NCBI RefSeq assembly: GCF_013385175.1
Contig: NZ_JABZEO010000018.1
Location: 1 to 60,821, forward strand
Origin: Allochromatium humboldtianum
GTDB taxonomy: Bacteria; Pseudomonadota; Gammaproteobacteria; Chromatiales; Chromatiaceae
Length of the DNA: 60,821 nucleotides
Direction: 5' to 3'
The position numbers and the translations under genes were made by a program. A model generated the notes under the pieces. It was not told the DNA's origin. It was given only the letters and a program-made list of their open reading frames with translations, and searched no databases. How positions within the stretch are numbered: the stretch's first letter is position 1; the number at the start of each line of letters is the position of its first letter. Positions 28,245 through 36,049 of this stretch are shown piece by piece.

Positions 28245-28271
28245 TGGTGCAGTCGTCTTCTGAAAATGACA
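28245..28271 (-). repeat. IRt, terminal end of the tni module
   Basis: The reverse complement reads TGTCATTTTCAGAAGACGAC, the standard Tn402/Tn5053 outer end. The duplication TCCAG follows at 28272-28276, matching 15081-15085. Related 19-bp repeats occur just inside (GGTGCAGATGACTTCTGATA region, 28175-28200). Confidence 0.92.
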
Positions 28272-28276
28272 TCCAG

Positions 28277-28330
28277 GCCGACAAGTGCGCTGTCGGAAAT
28301 CATCTGTTTTCCGACAGGTCTAGGCGAGCG
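28277..28330. other. Right part of the split res region
   Basis: The inverted repeat CTGTCGG...CCGACAG (28290-28317) is a probable resolvase subsite of the outer Tn3-family transposon. It is separated from the tnpR side by the nested insertion. The rest up to 28460 shows no gene. Confidence 0.65.
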
Positions 28331-28467
28331 GTCTCACAGACCGAGCACAGCTCTGCCTGTCGCGTTTCCGCGCCTTTGGGATCACGCGCCGCAATTCCTA
28401 CCCCAAGGAAGCCACTGACCGTTAACTCTCCTAATAGCCGGTGAAGGGAGTTTCTTAGCCAGCGAAT

Positions 28468-28511
28468 ATATTGACAACTGGTTTCCCATAACGGAAACTG
28501 GTTGTCAATAT
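28468..28511. promoter_or_regulatory. Dyad operator and promoter region of the marR-like operon
   Basis: An inverted repeat with 19-bp arms (28468-28486 and 28493-28511; ATATTGACAAC and GTTGTCAATAT at the outer ends) and a 6-bp loop, two mismatches only. It contains TTGACA at 28471. Its position just upstream of the regulator suggests autoregulation by the MarR protein. Confidence 0.7.
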
Positions 28512-28531
28512 TGTTCCATAGGAGCTCCTGC

Positions 28532-28999
28532 GTGTCTGCTGCACAACCACAGAACCTAACCGCCACCATCCTCTCGGTCTTCCGAGCGAACGGCCAACTG
28601 CTTGATTGGGGTGATCGATTCGTCGCGCCCTACGATTTGACCAGCGCTCGCTGGCAGATGCTGGGAGCATTGAAGATCGCCGCTCAACCTCAGACGACAC
28701 CCCAGATCGCGGCTAGCATGGGCGTCTCACGCCAAGGGGCACAGAAACAGCTCAACCTGCTGGTTGAGGCTGGGCTGATCGAGAAACGGCCCAACCCGGC
28801 CCATCTGCGTTCCCCCCTCTACCAGCTAACGGACACTGGTCACGCGCTCTACCAGCAAGTAGACAAGCGCTGGCGTGCGCACGCGGATGCACTCTCCGCT
28901 CAGTTTTCCGATGAGCAACTCGCAACGGCCCGCTGGGTTCTCGACACAATCTGCCAACTGCATTCCCTGTCTTCTGAAGGAGAGCAGCATGAAAACTAA
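28532..28999 (+). CDS. MarR-family transcriptional regulator
   Basis: A 155-residue protein from GTG 28532 behind AGGAG. The winged helix-turn-helix is clear (TSARWQMLGALKIAAQPQTTPQIAASMGVSRQGAQKQLNLLVEAGLIEKRPNP, then LTDTGHALYQQV). MarR proteins usually repress neighbouring genes until a small ligand binds. It overlaps the next gene by 11 bp and is cargo of the outer transposon. Confidence 0.88.
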   Translation: MSAAQPQNLTATILSVFRANGQLLDWGDRFVAPYDLTSARWQMLGALKIAAQPQTTPQIAASMGVSRQGAQKQLNLLVEAGLIEKRPNPAHLRSPLYQLTDTGHALYQQVDKRWRAHADALSAQFSDEQLATARWVLDTICQLHSLSSEGEQHEN

Positions 29000-29435
29000 G
29001 GTCCACGCGCTCGCCGGTCTCCTGTCATTTCTCTGCATCGCCAGTTTCTGGAGCGCAACCCTGGTTTCCGAGCTGTTCCTGTCGTATGAAGCCGTGGCGG
29101 CGGTGAAGGCCGGCATCGTCTATGCCTTCGTGCTGTTCATCCCCTGCATGATCGCCACAGGTGGGACGGGGTTTGCGATGGGCGGTCAGGGTCAGCATCC
29201 CCAGCTCGTCGCCAAGCGGCAGCGCATGCCATTCGTCGCGCTGAACGGACTCCTGATTCTCATCCCGTCAGCACTGTTCCTGAACGCCAAGGCCGGTGCT
29301 GGTGCGTTCGACAGCGGGTTCTACGGGGTACAGGTTCTGGAACTGCTCGCCGGTGCGCTCAATCTGTTCCTGATGGGGCTGAATATCCGCGACGGGATGC
29401 GGCTGACCGGTCGCCTGAGTCGTTGCGAGGGATGA
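28989..29435 (+). CDS. Four-helix integral membrane protein
   Basis: A 148-residue protein with about four transmembrane segments (LAGLLSFLCIASFWSATLVSELFL, AGIVYAFVLFIPCMIATG, FVALNGLLILIPSALFL, VLELLAGALNLFLMGLNI). ATG 28989 overlaps the end of marR. The function is unknown; membership of a MarR-controlled operon suggests a transport or detoxification role. Its stop overlaps the frame of the next gene's start region. Confidence 0.75.
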   Translation: MKTKVHALAGLLSFLCIASFWSATLVSELFLSYEAVAAVKAGIVYAFVLFIPCMIATGGTGFAMGGQGQHPQLVAKRQRMPFVALNGLLILIPSALFLNAKAGAGAFDSGFYGVQVLELLAGALNLFLMGLNIRDGMRLTGRLSRCEG

Positions 29436-29437
29436 AC

Positions 29438-30019
29438 ATGGTTTATCCGCTATTGAAGTACATCCACCTTTTGGGTGCGGCTCTGATGTCTGCCGGTCTG
29501 ATTGGCGTCTGGCTGGCCGAAGTGCGCTCGCGCCAGGTCGAAGCGCTGGAGCTCTATACAGAATCGGTCCGCTGGATCGCCGTCTTCTACGACGGACTCG
29601 TGCTGCCGGGCGCACTCCTCGCCCTCCTCTCAGGAGTCAGCCTGATCGCGCTTTACTACGGTGGGCTTGGCTTTCTCGATCATCCCTGGCTGATAGGTAT
29701 GGTCGGACTCTTCCTCTTCGAGTTCATCGAGGGCAACACCCTGACCAGGCGCTACTTCACCCGCTTGCGGCGCCTGTCTCAGGAGGCGGTGGTCTCAGGT
29801 TGGGCGAGGCGCGTGTTATGCGATACGCGAGACCGCTTCACCCCAACATTCGCGCATTTCCTGGATCTGCCCATCATCACGGTCATCATCGCCCTGGGTG
29901 TGATCAGACCATACACCTGGGAGATGATGTTGTCGGGCACGGCAGCGGCCATCGTGATCGCAGCAATACTCGCTTTGTTTATTCCCAGGCTGTATTCCTG
30001 GAAGACACATCATGGCTAA
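29438..30019 (+). CDS. DUF2269-like integral membrane protein
   Basis: A 193-residue protein with about five transmembrane segments, beginning MVYPLLKYIHLLGAALMSAG, a pattern of DUF2269 proteins. ATG 29438 follows CGAGGG. The conserved His in the first helix (KYIHLLGA) resembles haem-handling membrane proteins, but no function is established. It is the last cargo gene before the right inverted repeat. Confidence 0.75.
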   Translation: MVYPLLKYIHLLGAALMSAGLIGVWLAEVRSRQVEALELYTESVRWIAVFYDGLVLPGALLALLSGVSLIALYYGGLGFLDHPWLIGMVGLFLFEFIEGNTLTRRYFTRLRRLSQEAVVSGWARRVLCDTRDRFTPTFAHFLDLPIITVIIALGVIRPYTWEMMLSGTAAAIVIAAILALFIPRLYSWKTHHG

Positions 30020-30135
30020 AGCGTCCGCTCGTCCGCGCGACGAATGAACCAGCCGCGAGCCGCTCTGGCGGCGCCGATCGGGATATTCCGCCGCTCATGC
30101 AGAAAAGCGCGCGTCGAGCGTCGATGATCTCCCTG

Positions 30136-30173
30136 GAAATGGCGGCTGGTGACACGACTGCTTGTTCTACCCC
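30136..30173 (-). repeat. Terminal inverted repeat, right, Tn3-family
   Basis: Its reverse complement begins GGGGTAGAACAAGCAGTCG and matches the left repeat at 34 of 38 positions. The duplication AAGGA follows at 30174-30178. Confidence 0.93.
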
Positions 30174-30178
30174 AAGGA

Positions 30179-30272
30179 GTTGTGCCCCGATGGGTGGGAG
30201 GTCGACGGGTATTTCGATTCACAGGGGTCATTCTTCTACCGGCTATTCGTAAAACCGTGTGGAATTACATAG
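30179..30272 (+). pseudogene. 3' part of the gene split by the Tn3-family transposon
   Basis: It reads LCPDGWEVDGYFDSQGSFFYRLFVKPCGIT then TAG at 30270-30272, in frame with codons ending at 11394. Together the halves give 124 codons. Confidence 0.8.
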
Positions 30273-30315
30273 TTTGTGATAGAATTTAAATTCGTAATTT
30301 CGTGTGGAATTATGT

Positions 30316-30759
30316 ATGTCGTCTCCTATCTGGTGGCTTACGAAGGATGGTGACCTTGATTGCCTTGAACTCTATGAACGACACTACTCGGCTTATCAAT
30401 ACAAAGACGGAAGACGCAGGGTCCTGTTCACCGGGCCGGGGGAGAAGGTCGTCCTCCGTACCGCCGAAGGAGACGCCATGTTCGTGTGGCGAAGATTCAA
30501 AGACGACAGTGGCCAACAGGGCATCAACTGTGCGGTGTTCCGCAATGAAAGCCGACACCTCAGCAGCGAACTCATACGCCAGGCGGATGCGATTGCTGAT
30601 TGCCTCTGGCCTGGTTGCCGGCATTACACCTACGTCGACGCGCAAGCGGTCGCCTCAAGCAACCCTGGATTTTGCTTTATCTCCGCTGGATGGAGACGAC
30701 TCCCTGACCGTACCAAGAAGCGCGGCCTGATAATCCTTGAGAGGGATGCTGTAGCGTGA
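30316..30759 (+). CDS. Conserved hypothetical protein of mobile DNA
   Basis: A 147-residue protein from ATG 30316. The pattern WLTKDGDLDCLELYERHYSAYQYKDGRRRVLFTGPGEKVVLRT...FVWRRFKDDSGQQGINCAVFRNESRHLSS...GFCFISAGWRR is familiar from proteins found across phages and plasmids, some annotated as acetyltransferase-like. Its stop overlaps the GTG start of the ISL3 transposase by 4 bp, so it may be translationally coupled to it. Confidence 0.6.
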   Translation: MSSPIWWLTKDGDLDCLELYERHYSAYQYKDGRRRVLFTGPGEKVVLRTAEGDAMFVWRRFKDDSGQQGINCAVFRNESRHLSSELIRQADAIADCLWPGCRHYTYVDAQAVASSNPGFCFISAGWRRLPDRTKKRGLIILERDAVA

Positions 30760-31592
30760 CCGACATCCTTCAGTTGCCAGGCTGGGAAGCCACCGGAACT
30801 CGTACCGAACAGGGCGAGTTCATCATCGAAGCCAAGTACACTGTACCTGCCACCGCCTGCATCAAGTGCGGTGTGGTGGGTGCTCTATACCGCCACGGCA
30901 CCAAGAAGGTGCGATTGCGTGACAGCCCTGTTCGTGGCTTGCCAGCCGTCCTGGACGGCACCGTGCAGCGCTACAAGTGCCGTGACTGCGGCGAGACGTT
31001 CCTTCCGGCCATGCAAGGCATCGAGGCGGCACGCCGAATGACTGAGCGGTGCGTGCATTACATCCAGGAACAATGCACCCGCGACACTTTCACGCGCATC
31101 GCCGAGCACGTCGGCTGCGTAGAGGGCACCGTGCGCAACCTTGCTGGCGAGCGCATCCAGGCTCTGAACAGCGAGTTTCAGCCCTACCTGCCAGAGTGGC
31201 TCGGCATCGACGAAACGAAGTTGGACCGTCAGATGCGCTGCATCCTCACCGACGTTGGCCGGAACCAGCCCATCGACATCCTGGCCGACCGTGAGAAGCC
31301 CACCCTTGCCAGGTGGCTGCATCAGTTCAAGGACCGCTCCGTTGTGAAGGGCGTCGCCATGGACATGTGGCGCCCCTACAGGGATACGGTCAAAGCTGTG
31401 ATAGGCAATGATGTCCCGGTGGTTATCGACAAGTTCCACGTCGTCAGAATGGCCAACCAAGCCGTGGACAAGGTGCGCATCCGCGTCCAGAAGGAGAAGG
31501 ATGCCCGTACCCGCGTCGCTTGGAAGCGCAGCAATCATGAGGGCGTTCCTATGAAGGTTGATGGGTTTGCAACCACCTTCAGCGCCCAGTGA
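30756..31592 (+). pseudogene. ISL3-family transposase, C-terminally truncated
   Basis: 278 codons from GTG 30756. The N-terminal zinc finger (CIKCGVVGALYRHGTKKVRLRD...CRDCGETFLP) and helix-turn-helix are present, as are the first two catalytic regions (LGIDETKLDRQ and MDMWRPYRDTVK...VVIDKFHVV). Family members run to about 400-430 residues; the last catalytic Glu region is missing. The frame ends MKVDGFATTFSAQ in unrelated sequence, so it is probably inactive. Confidence 0.85.
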
Positions 31593-31760
31593 AATGTTTC
31601 TGGTTCCGGCCCGGCCGAAACTATGGACGCCTGATGGTTGCGACCTTCTTCAGCGCCCAGTGAAATGCTCCAGGTCTACAGACGAGGAGTCGAGCGTGCC
31701 GGCTCCAGGGTTGTGGGAACCACGCGACCAGCGCGCCCATCGGCCCTCTTTTAAGCGCGC
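31593..31760. other. Intergenic stretch with a short direct repeat
   Basis: No gene is seen. TTCAGCGCCCAGTGAAATG occurs at about 31580 and again at about 31651, 71-72 bp apart, each after a TGATGG-type sequence. It may be a relict of the truncated ISL3 element's junction. Confidence 0.4.
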
Positions 31761-31762
31761 AC

Positions 31763-31792
31763 AAAAAAACCCCAACAGCATGGCCGTTGGGG
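31763..31792 (-). terminator. Rho-independent terminator
   Basis: The stem CCCCAAC/GTTGGGG (31770-31792) is followed on the minus strand by seven T. It lies downstream of the minus-strand gene at 31846-32238. Confidence 0.8.
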
Positions 31793-31845
31793 TTTGGGGT
31801 CGGCGGACTCTCTAGAGATGCCCACCGAAGCCGGGTGGCTCGTCG

Positions 31846-32238
31846 TTATGCAGAGGGGATCAGGGTGACATTTCCTGGATCCCACTTGCATTGCCGATCA
31901 TTAACATAGGTCGACACCTGTATCCACTGATGGGGAAACTCATCGCAGAAAGCGATGACGCGACCTAAGCCGTCTCGGCAAATCGCCTCTTGCCCAAGAA
32001 TCGGTTTCGTTGACACCGCCGGCTGTTTTTTGCGGTCGCCGTTTAGCGCGGCCATGTCTCGCACAGCCGCGAGGATCATCGCTGGCGAGGCATCTTCGCC
32101 AAGCCCGATTACCGCCGCGATTTCTTGCAGTGCGCGCAGCATTGACCGAGCTTCTGCTTCAGCCATGGTTGGGCATCTTCTCTCTCTTTCTCGTAGCCGA
32201 TCACGTTCAGCGACGATATCGGAAATTTTTTCAGACAT
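31846..32238 (-). CDS. Hypothetical protein
   Basis: A 130-residue protein with an N-terminal charged helix (MSEKISDIVAERDRLRERERRCPTMAEAEARSMLRALQEIAAVIGL), likely coiled coil, and a beta-rich C-terminus (QWIQVSTYVNDRQCKWDPGNVTLIPS). The family is not recognised. A strong terminator follows it. Confidence 0.55.
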   Translation of the reverse strand: MSEKISDIVAERDRLRERERRCPTMAEAEARSMLRALQEIAAVIGLGEDASPAMILAAVRDMAALNGDRKKQPAVSTKPILGQEAICRDGLGRVIAFCDEFPHQWIQVSTYVNDRQCKWDPGNVTLIPSA

Positions 32239-32383
32239 CTGACGTCTCCAATAATGGTTTGCTGTTTAAGCGTCGCGCACAAATCCTAGCGCTTCTTCGA
32301 TGATCGTTTTTCGATCTTCAAAAGGTATTGGAGGACACAAAAAAACGTGTGGATGTCGAGCAGCGCATCCTGTGGAGAGGCGG

Positions 32384-32545
32384 TTAAGCGTTTAATACCG
32401 GATGCACCGTTACCGAGCGCTTCAGGCGTTTTTCGATATACCGACCAAGCCGGGTGGCGGTTTTTCGGGAGTCAGTTCGGGACATGACGGTGATTGTGCC
32501 AAGAAAAAAACCGTTTTCCCGCAAATTAAACGTCTGTGGTTCCAT
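32384..32545 (-). CDS. Small hypothetical protein
   Basis: A 53-residue basic protein (MEPQTFNLRENGFFLGTITVMSRTDSRKTATRLGRYIEKRLKRSVTVHPVLNA) from ATG 32545. The frame extends to 32728 but the extra part is low-quality coding. The family is not recognised. The flanking 32546-32843 shows no other gene. Confidence 0.35.
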   Translation of the reverse strand: MEPQTFNLRENGFFLGTITVMSRTDSRKTATRLGRYIEKRLKRSVTVHPVLNA

Positions 32546-32843
32546 TAGCTGACGGGCCTCGCAAGCAGCTGAATTAGATTGGTCTATCTTGCCGGGGAGG
32601 GCGCTTGTTTGCAAGCCGGGTTGGCAGATCCATGTACGTTGTCTCGGCTCTACGATGAGCCTGCTCCTGATGGGAGAGTCGTGTGGACCAGGATCATTCC
32701 TTAATATATAGGCACCTCCGTAGAACATCGGGTAAAACCGGCTGCCGGTCAGGGGCGTCTCGTCTGGTTCTATGAAAACCGCTAATTTAGTTATTAGCTT
32801 GCGTTTTTTTGATGAGCGTCATTTTTTGGGCTACTAGATTTGT

Positions 32844-34093
32844 GTCATGTACCCCACGGCTAAAGCCGGGGGCTTGTAGCTGTACTCGGACAGTCCGTTG
32901 TCGTCATCGCACGCTACGATGGGCACGCATGACACACGGCCCGCGCGGCGATATTGATCGCCGCATTGACATCCGCGTTCGCCGTATGCCCGCAGGCGCT
33001 ACAGCGAAACTCGGATTGCGACACGCGGTTGGCCTTGTCCACGCCTCCGCAGACCGAACAGGTCCGGCTGGTATAGCGCGGATCGACGATCGCCACCGGC
33101 ACGCCGGCGATCAGCGCCTTGTAGGCGATGAACTGGCGCAGCTGATGGAACGACCAACCGCTGTGTTTGGCCCGATCAGATTTCCGTACCGTGGTCCGTT
33201 CGCGAATGCCCTTGAGGTCTTCCAGGGCGAGTCCGCGACCGGTGTCTTTGGCTTTTTCGACCAGGCGCTTGGAGAGAACGTGGTTGTGGTTGCGCCGAAA
33301 GCGCGCTTCGCGCTTGCGCAGTCGTTGCAGATGCCGTTTGGCCGAGCGCGAGCCGCAGGCCTGAAGGCGTTGGCGCAAACGCTGGTAGCGCTGGCGTTTC
33401 GCCTCAACCGTCGCGCCGCTGTAGCGCTCCCCGTCGGAATCCGTGGCGATGTTGACGATCCCCAGATCGATGCCGATGAAGCCGTTGGGGTCCATCGGCG
33501 GGGCTTGCGGGGTCTCGACGACGAGCAGCAGATAGAACTGGCCGTTGACCAGCACCAGATCGGCCTGCCCGTGGCCGCGCGAGAAGGCGGTGCGCTGATA
33601 GGCGCCCATCTGCATCGGGATGGTCAGCCGCCCATCGAGCGTCAGGAGACTCGCCGCTTCCAGTCCCTTGAAGCTCAGGATGCGCTGGTCATAGACCACA
33701 GCCCCGAACGGCTGGAAGTGGCACTGTTTGGACTTGTCGCGCTTGTAGGCCTCGACCACCTTGGCAATGGCGCGGATGGTCAGCTGGGCCGAGAGGCCGA
33801 AGTGTTCCCGCACATCGGCGTAGACGAGTTTTTGCAACGCAAACTTGGAGGCGCAGCGCTCGCGATAGGCTACTTCGGCGATGAAGTTGCAGGCGTCGTT
33901 GAACATCTGCATGGTCTTGAGCAAGGCGGCGTGCTGCTCGGGCGTGGGAAGCAGTTTGAGTTGCAGCGTCACTTTCATATTGACGATAATAGTCACAAAG
34001 AAAAATCGCGTCAATCCCAACCGACGCCTTCCGCCCTGACGGGCGGGGCGCTTCCCTCCCCAGGGCTAAAGCCGGGGGCTTCTCGCGCCAATC
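32844..34093 (-). mobile_element. TnpB (IS605-type) element with IscB-like ends
   Basis: The minus-strand left end is CCAGATTGGCGCGAGAAGCCCC (ending at 34093), just after TCACCA. The right end has a hairpin AGCCCCCGGC-ttta-GCCGTGGGG and ends in TACATGAC at 32844. These ends are the mirror counterparts of the IscB element ends (GCGCGAGAA...CCCC and CCCC...GTAGTTGAC). No Y1 transposase is present. Probable guide RNA scaffold overlaps the tnpB 3' end; the predicted guide is the flank 5'-ACAAATCTAGTAGCCC. Confidence 0.8.
32914..33978 (-). CDS. tnpB: TnpB RNA-guided nuclease
   Basis: A 354-residue protein from ATG 33978 (MKVTLQLKLLPTPEQHAALLKTMQMFNDACN). The helical N-terminal domain is followed by RuvC-I Asp in GFIGIDLGIVNIATDSDG and the Glu motif GLALEDLKGIRERT. 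The zinc finger is CSVCGGVDKANRVSQSEFRCSACG, and the final Asp lies in NADVNAAINIA. All catalytic residues are present. TnpB is the ancestor of Cas12 and cuts at sites matching its guide RNA next to the TAM. The frame runs 14 codons further upstream but lacks a better start. Confidence 0.92.
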   Translation of the reverse strand: MKVTLQLKLLPTPEQHAALLKTMQMFNDACNFIAEVAYRERCASKFALQKLVYADVREHFGLSAQLTIRAIAKVVEAYKRDKSKQCHFQPFGAVVYDQRILSFKGLEAASLLTLDGRLTIPMQMGAYQRTAFSRGHGQADLVLVNGQFYLLLVVETPQAPPMDPNGFIGIDLGIVNIATDSDGERYSGATVEAKRQRYQRLRQRLQACGSRSAKRHLQRLRKREARFRRNHNHVLSKRLVEKAKDTGRGLALEDLKGIRERTTVRKSDRAKHSGWSFHQLRQFIAYKALIAGVPVAIVDPRYTSRTCSVCGGVDKANRVSQSEFRCSACGHTANADVNAAINIAARAVCHACPS

Positions 34094-34346
34094 TGGTGAG
34101 ACATCGAAAAACGATCGGTTGAGGAGTCTGACAAAAATAACTACAGATTAGGGGGTGTCATCGTCGCTCAGGAGGCGTGGCGGGACTCCCAGTCGCCCCG
34201 CGCTCTCGCGACGTGACAACCTTGAGGCCCGGCTCCGTCCCACTCCGAGAACGGCTTCGGGACCGTCGGCCCTACACGCTTGCTGCGTTAGGCCAGCGCC
34301 ACACCGAGCCGGGACTATCGTCGCATTTCAATCACCTCGCGAGGAA
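34094..34346. other. Non-coding region upstream of the 34353 gene
   Basis: No gene is supported. A GC-rich stretch at about 34160-34325 (CTCAGGAGGCGTGGCGGGAC onward) could fold into RNA structure; no known RNA is recognised. Confidence 0.3.
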
Positions 34347-34352
34347 ATGGTC

Positions 34353-34688
34353 ATGAACTTAACCCCTAGCTTTGCAAAATTGTTTGCAAATAGAAAAAAC
34401 GCCAAAGTGCCACAAATTGAAACGGCTAAGGCAGTAGTTGCAATGTGCCTTGAAAAGAGTAATGAGAATCCGCACCTGGATACATACCGATTAAATGTTC
34501 TTGATGTGATCAATAAATATCCCAACAAGCCTTACGATCGATACACTGCTCAAATTTCGCGCGTCTTAGAAATTTTTAGTCATAATGGCTATGCTCACGA
34601 TTACAAATATGATCCGCTTAAGCGATATCCTTATGTCAGTACGGCAATTACGGTAGATCTCAATCGCATTAAGGCGATCCTGAAGTAG
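34353..34688 (+). CDS. Hypothetical protein
   Basis: A 111-residue protein; ATG 34353 is 8 bp after GAGG, an adjacent ATG at 34347 being too close. It begins MNLTPSFAKLFANRKNAKVPQIETAKAVVAMCLEKSNENPHLDTYRLNVLDVINKYPNKPYDRYTAQISRVLEIFSHNGY, likely all-alpha. The AT-rich codon use differs from its neighbours, which suggests separate acquisition. The family is not recognised. Confidence 0.55.
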   Translation: MNLTPSFAKLFANRKNAKVPQIETAKAVVAMCLEKSNENPHLDTYRLNVLDVINKYPNKPYDRYTAQISRVLEIFSHNGYAHDYKYDPLKRYPYVSTAITVDLNRIKAILK

Positions 34689-34760
34689 CCCCGCCAACGT
34701 ACGGCGGCAGTCTAAAAGCTGTCGCCGCTCAATCAGCGAGGATCAGCGCGATGGGAAAGC

Positions 34761-34789
34761 TTGACGTATAGGGCAATTTGCCCTAGTAT
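34761..34789 (+). promoter_or_regulatory. Promoter with KorC-like operator upstream of ardB
   Basis: TTGACG (34761-34766) and TAGTAT (34784-34789) have a 17-bp spacer. Overlapping them is the palindrome TAGGGCAA-t-TTGCCCTA (34769-34785), which closely resembles the KorC operator of IncP plasmids as I recall it (TAGGGCATAATGCCCTA). In IncP plasmids KorC represses klcA, the homologue of the gene that follows. Confidence 0.75.
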
Positions 34790-34843
34790 GTTCACAACCG
34801 AAGGCCGGGCATGCCGCCCTGGTCACATACTGGAGAGCTTCCG

Positions 34844-35275
34844 ATGGCGACAGAACAAGAACTAGCACCCGTTACCGCCTCCCTGGTTGCCGAAAGCGAC
34901 CGTCTTTCCTTCTTGCCAGAAGTGGTCGGCCCGCATTTCATGCGATTTGAAGCGCTGGTGTATCGTTGGCTGTCTAATTTGTCCCAGGACTACAACGGCG
35001 GATTCTGGAACTACTACAGGCTGAGCAATGGTGGCTTCTACATGGCTCCGGACAAGGACGCGGCCTTACGTCTCGTTGTCGATGGCAATGCCTTCGATGG
35101 TGAGGTTTCGAGCGATGCAGCCGGCATCGTCGCGACCCTCTTCGCGTTAGGCCAAATGGCTGAAGAGATAGAGGGTAGTGCGGGGGTGGATGCCGTGATT
35201 GATCATTACCACCAGCTGCGCGAATTTGCATCCGAACATGCCGAGGCCGGGTTGATCTTTCACGCTATTGACTGA
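34844..35275 (+). CDS. ardB: Antirestriction protein of the ArdB/KlcA family
   Basis: A 143-residue protein; ATG 34844 follows GGAGAG. The family signature FMRFEALVYRWLSNLSQDYNGGFWNYYRLSNGGFYMAP is complete and the length fits. ArdB/KlcA lets incoming plasmid DNA escape type I restriction, possibly by indirect action. A KorC-like operator upstream suggests repression once the plasmid is established. Conjugative plasmid genes of this kind act early after transfer. Confidence 0.93.
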   Translation: MATEQELAPVTASLVAESDRLSFLPEVVGPHFMRFEALVYRWLSNLSQDYNGGFWNYYRLSNGGFYMAPDKDAALRLVVDGNAFDGEVSSDAAGIVATLFALGQMAEEIEGSAGVDAVIDHYHQLREFASEHAEAGLIFHAID

Positions 35276-35307
35276 AGGTACTTGTTAGGCGATTTTTTAA
35301 GGTTATT

Positions 35308-35847
35308 ATGATCTTTCGATTCCGCCCTAAAACAAAACCAACGAGAGAACAAGCCAAAAGATGGCTTTCTCAGCATTTTGAAAAGTTCCCGCATGACATG
35401 CACAACGAGATTGGCCCCGAGCTTTTTCATGGTTGGCGGTTTGTGCGCGGAACTGATGGTGTACTTTATTTCGCAAATTGCATTGATCGCGGAATTACCG
35501 AAGACGAATTGTTCGCCCGAGAGGCTCTCCAGTAGCTGAACGAATTGCGTGCGCATTCTGAACAGTATCCTTCCAAAGGCTTTAGCGGTGTGAGACTTCA
35601 TAAAAACCATATCCGTCTGGAGTGCCTGAAGCCGGCCGAGCGTTGGACGCGGCCAACTGGCGAAGAAGTTCGGGAGGTGCTGCGACTTGCAGGTTTGACG
35701 GGCGGAGCCGCCGCAAAAAAGCTCGGCCTTGGGGCCAAGGGTGATCGCACGGTGCGGCGCTGGATCGGCGAGGATTCGAATATTCCCTATGCGGCTTGGG
35801 CATTGCTCTGCGACTTCGCCGGATTGGGGGAAATTTGGAGGGATTGA
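35308..35847 (+). pseudogene. Probable single gene split by an in-frame TAG
   Basis: 35308-35535 encodes 75 residues (MIFRFRPKTKPTREQAKRWLSQHFEKFPHD...ELFAREALQ) and stops at TAG 35533-35535. The same frame continues at once as LNELRAHSEQYPSKGFSGV...RWTRPTGEEVREVLRLAGLTGGAAAKKLGLG...TVRRWIGEDSNIPYAAWALLCDFAG to 35847. The second part has a helix-turn-helix of a kind seen in plasmid and phage repressor-like proteins. A single CAG-to-TAG change would explain the break. Separate translation from the TTG at 35545 is possible. Confidence 0.55.
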
Positions 35848-35880
35848 CCTTTGGCGGTCCGCTAAAGCGTCGTGCTTGGG

Positions 35881-36046
35881 CTACAAGATGCCGGATCGAC
35901 TTGGCATCCGGCGCGCCGCAAAAACATGAACAGGGGGGTAGGCCTGCACAGCGGGCCGCGCGTGCCAGCGACAGCCGCCTCTCTTGAAACAAGGTTTCGG
36001 CCAGATGGATATCCGTGGTCGAGAAATCGACAAAGGCCTGAGACAT
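35881..36046 (-). pseudogene. Possible UPF0175-like antitoxin remnant
   Basis: ATG 36046 lies three bases after the stop of the 36050 gene, so it is in the operon. It reads MSQAFVDFSTTDIHLAETLFQERRLSLARAARCAGLP, similar to the EGRISLGKAAELAG helix of UPF0175 antitoxins. Beyond that the frame degenerates (CSCFCGAPDAK) and runs antisense to the 35308-35847 gene. It is probably truncated. Confidence 0.3.
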
Positions 36047-36049
36047 GGC

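Noticed and set aside
31559..31690. Short direct repeats after the ISL3 fragment as a CRISPR or attachment site
   Set aside because: Only two imperfect copies without palindrome or conserved spacing; probably a rearrangement scar.
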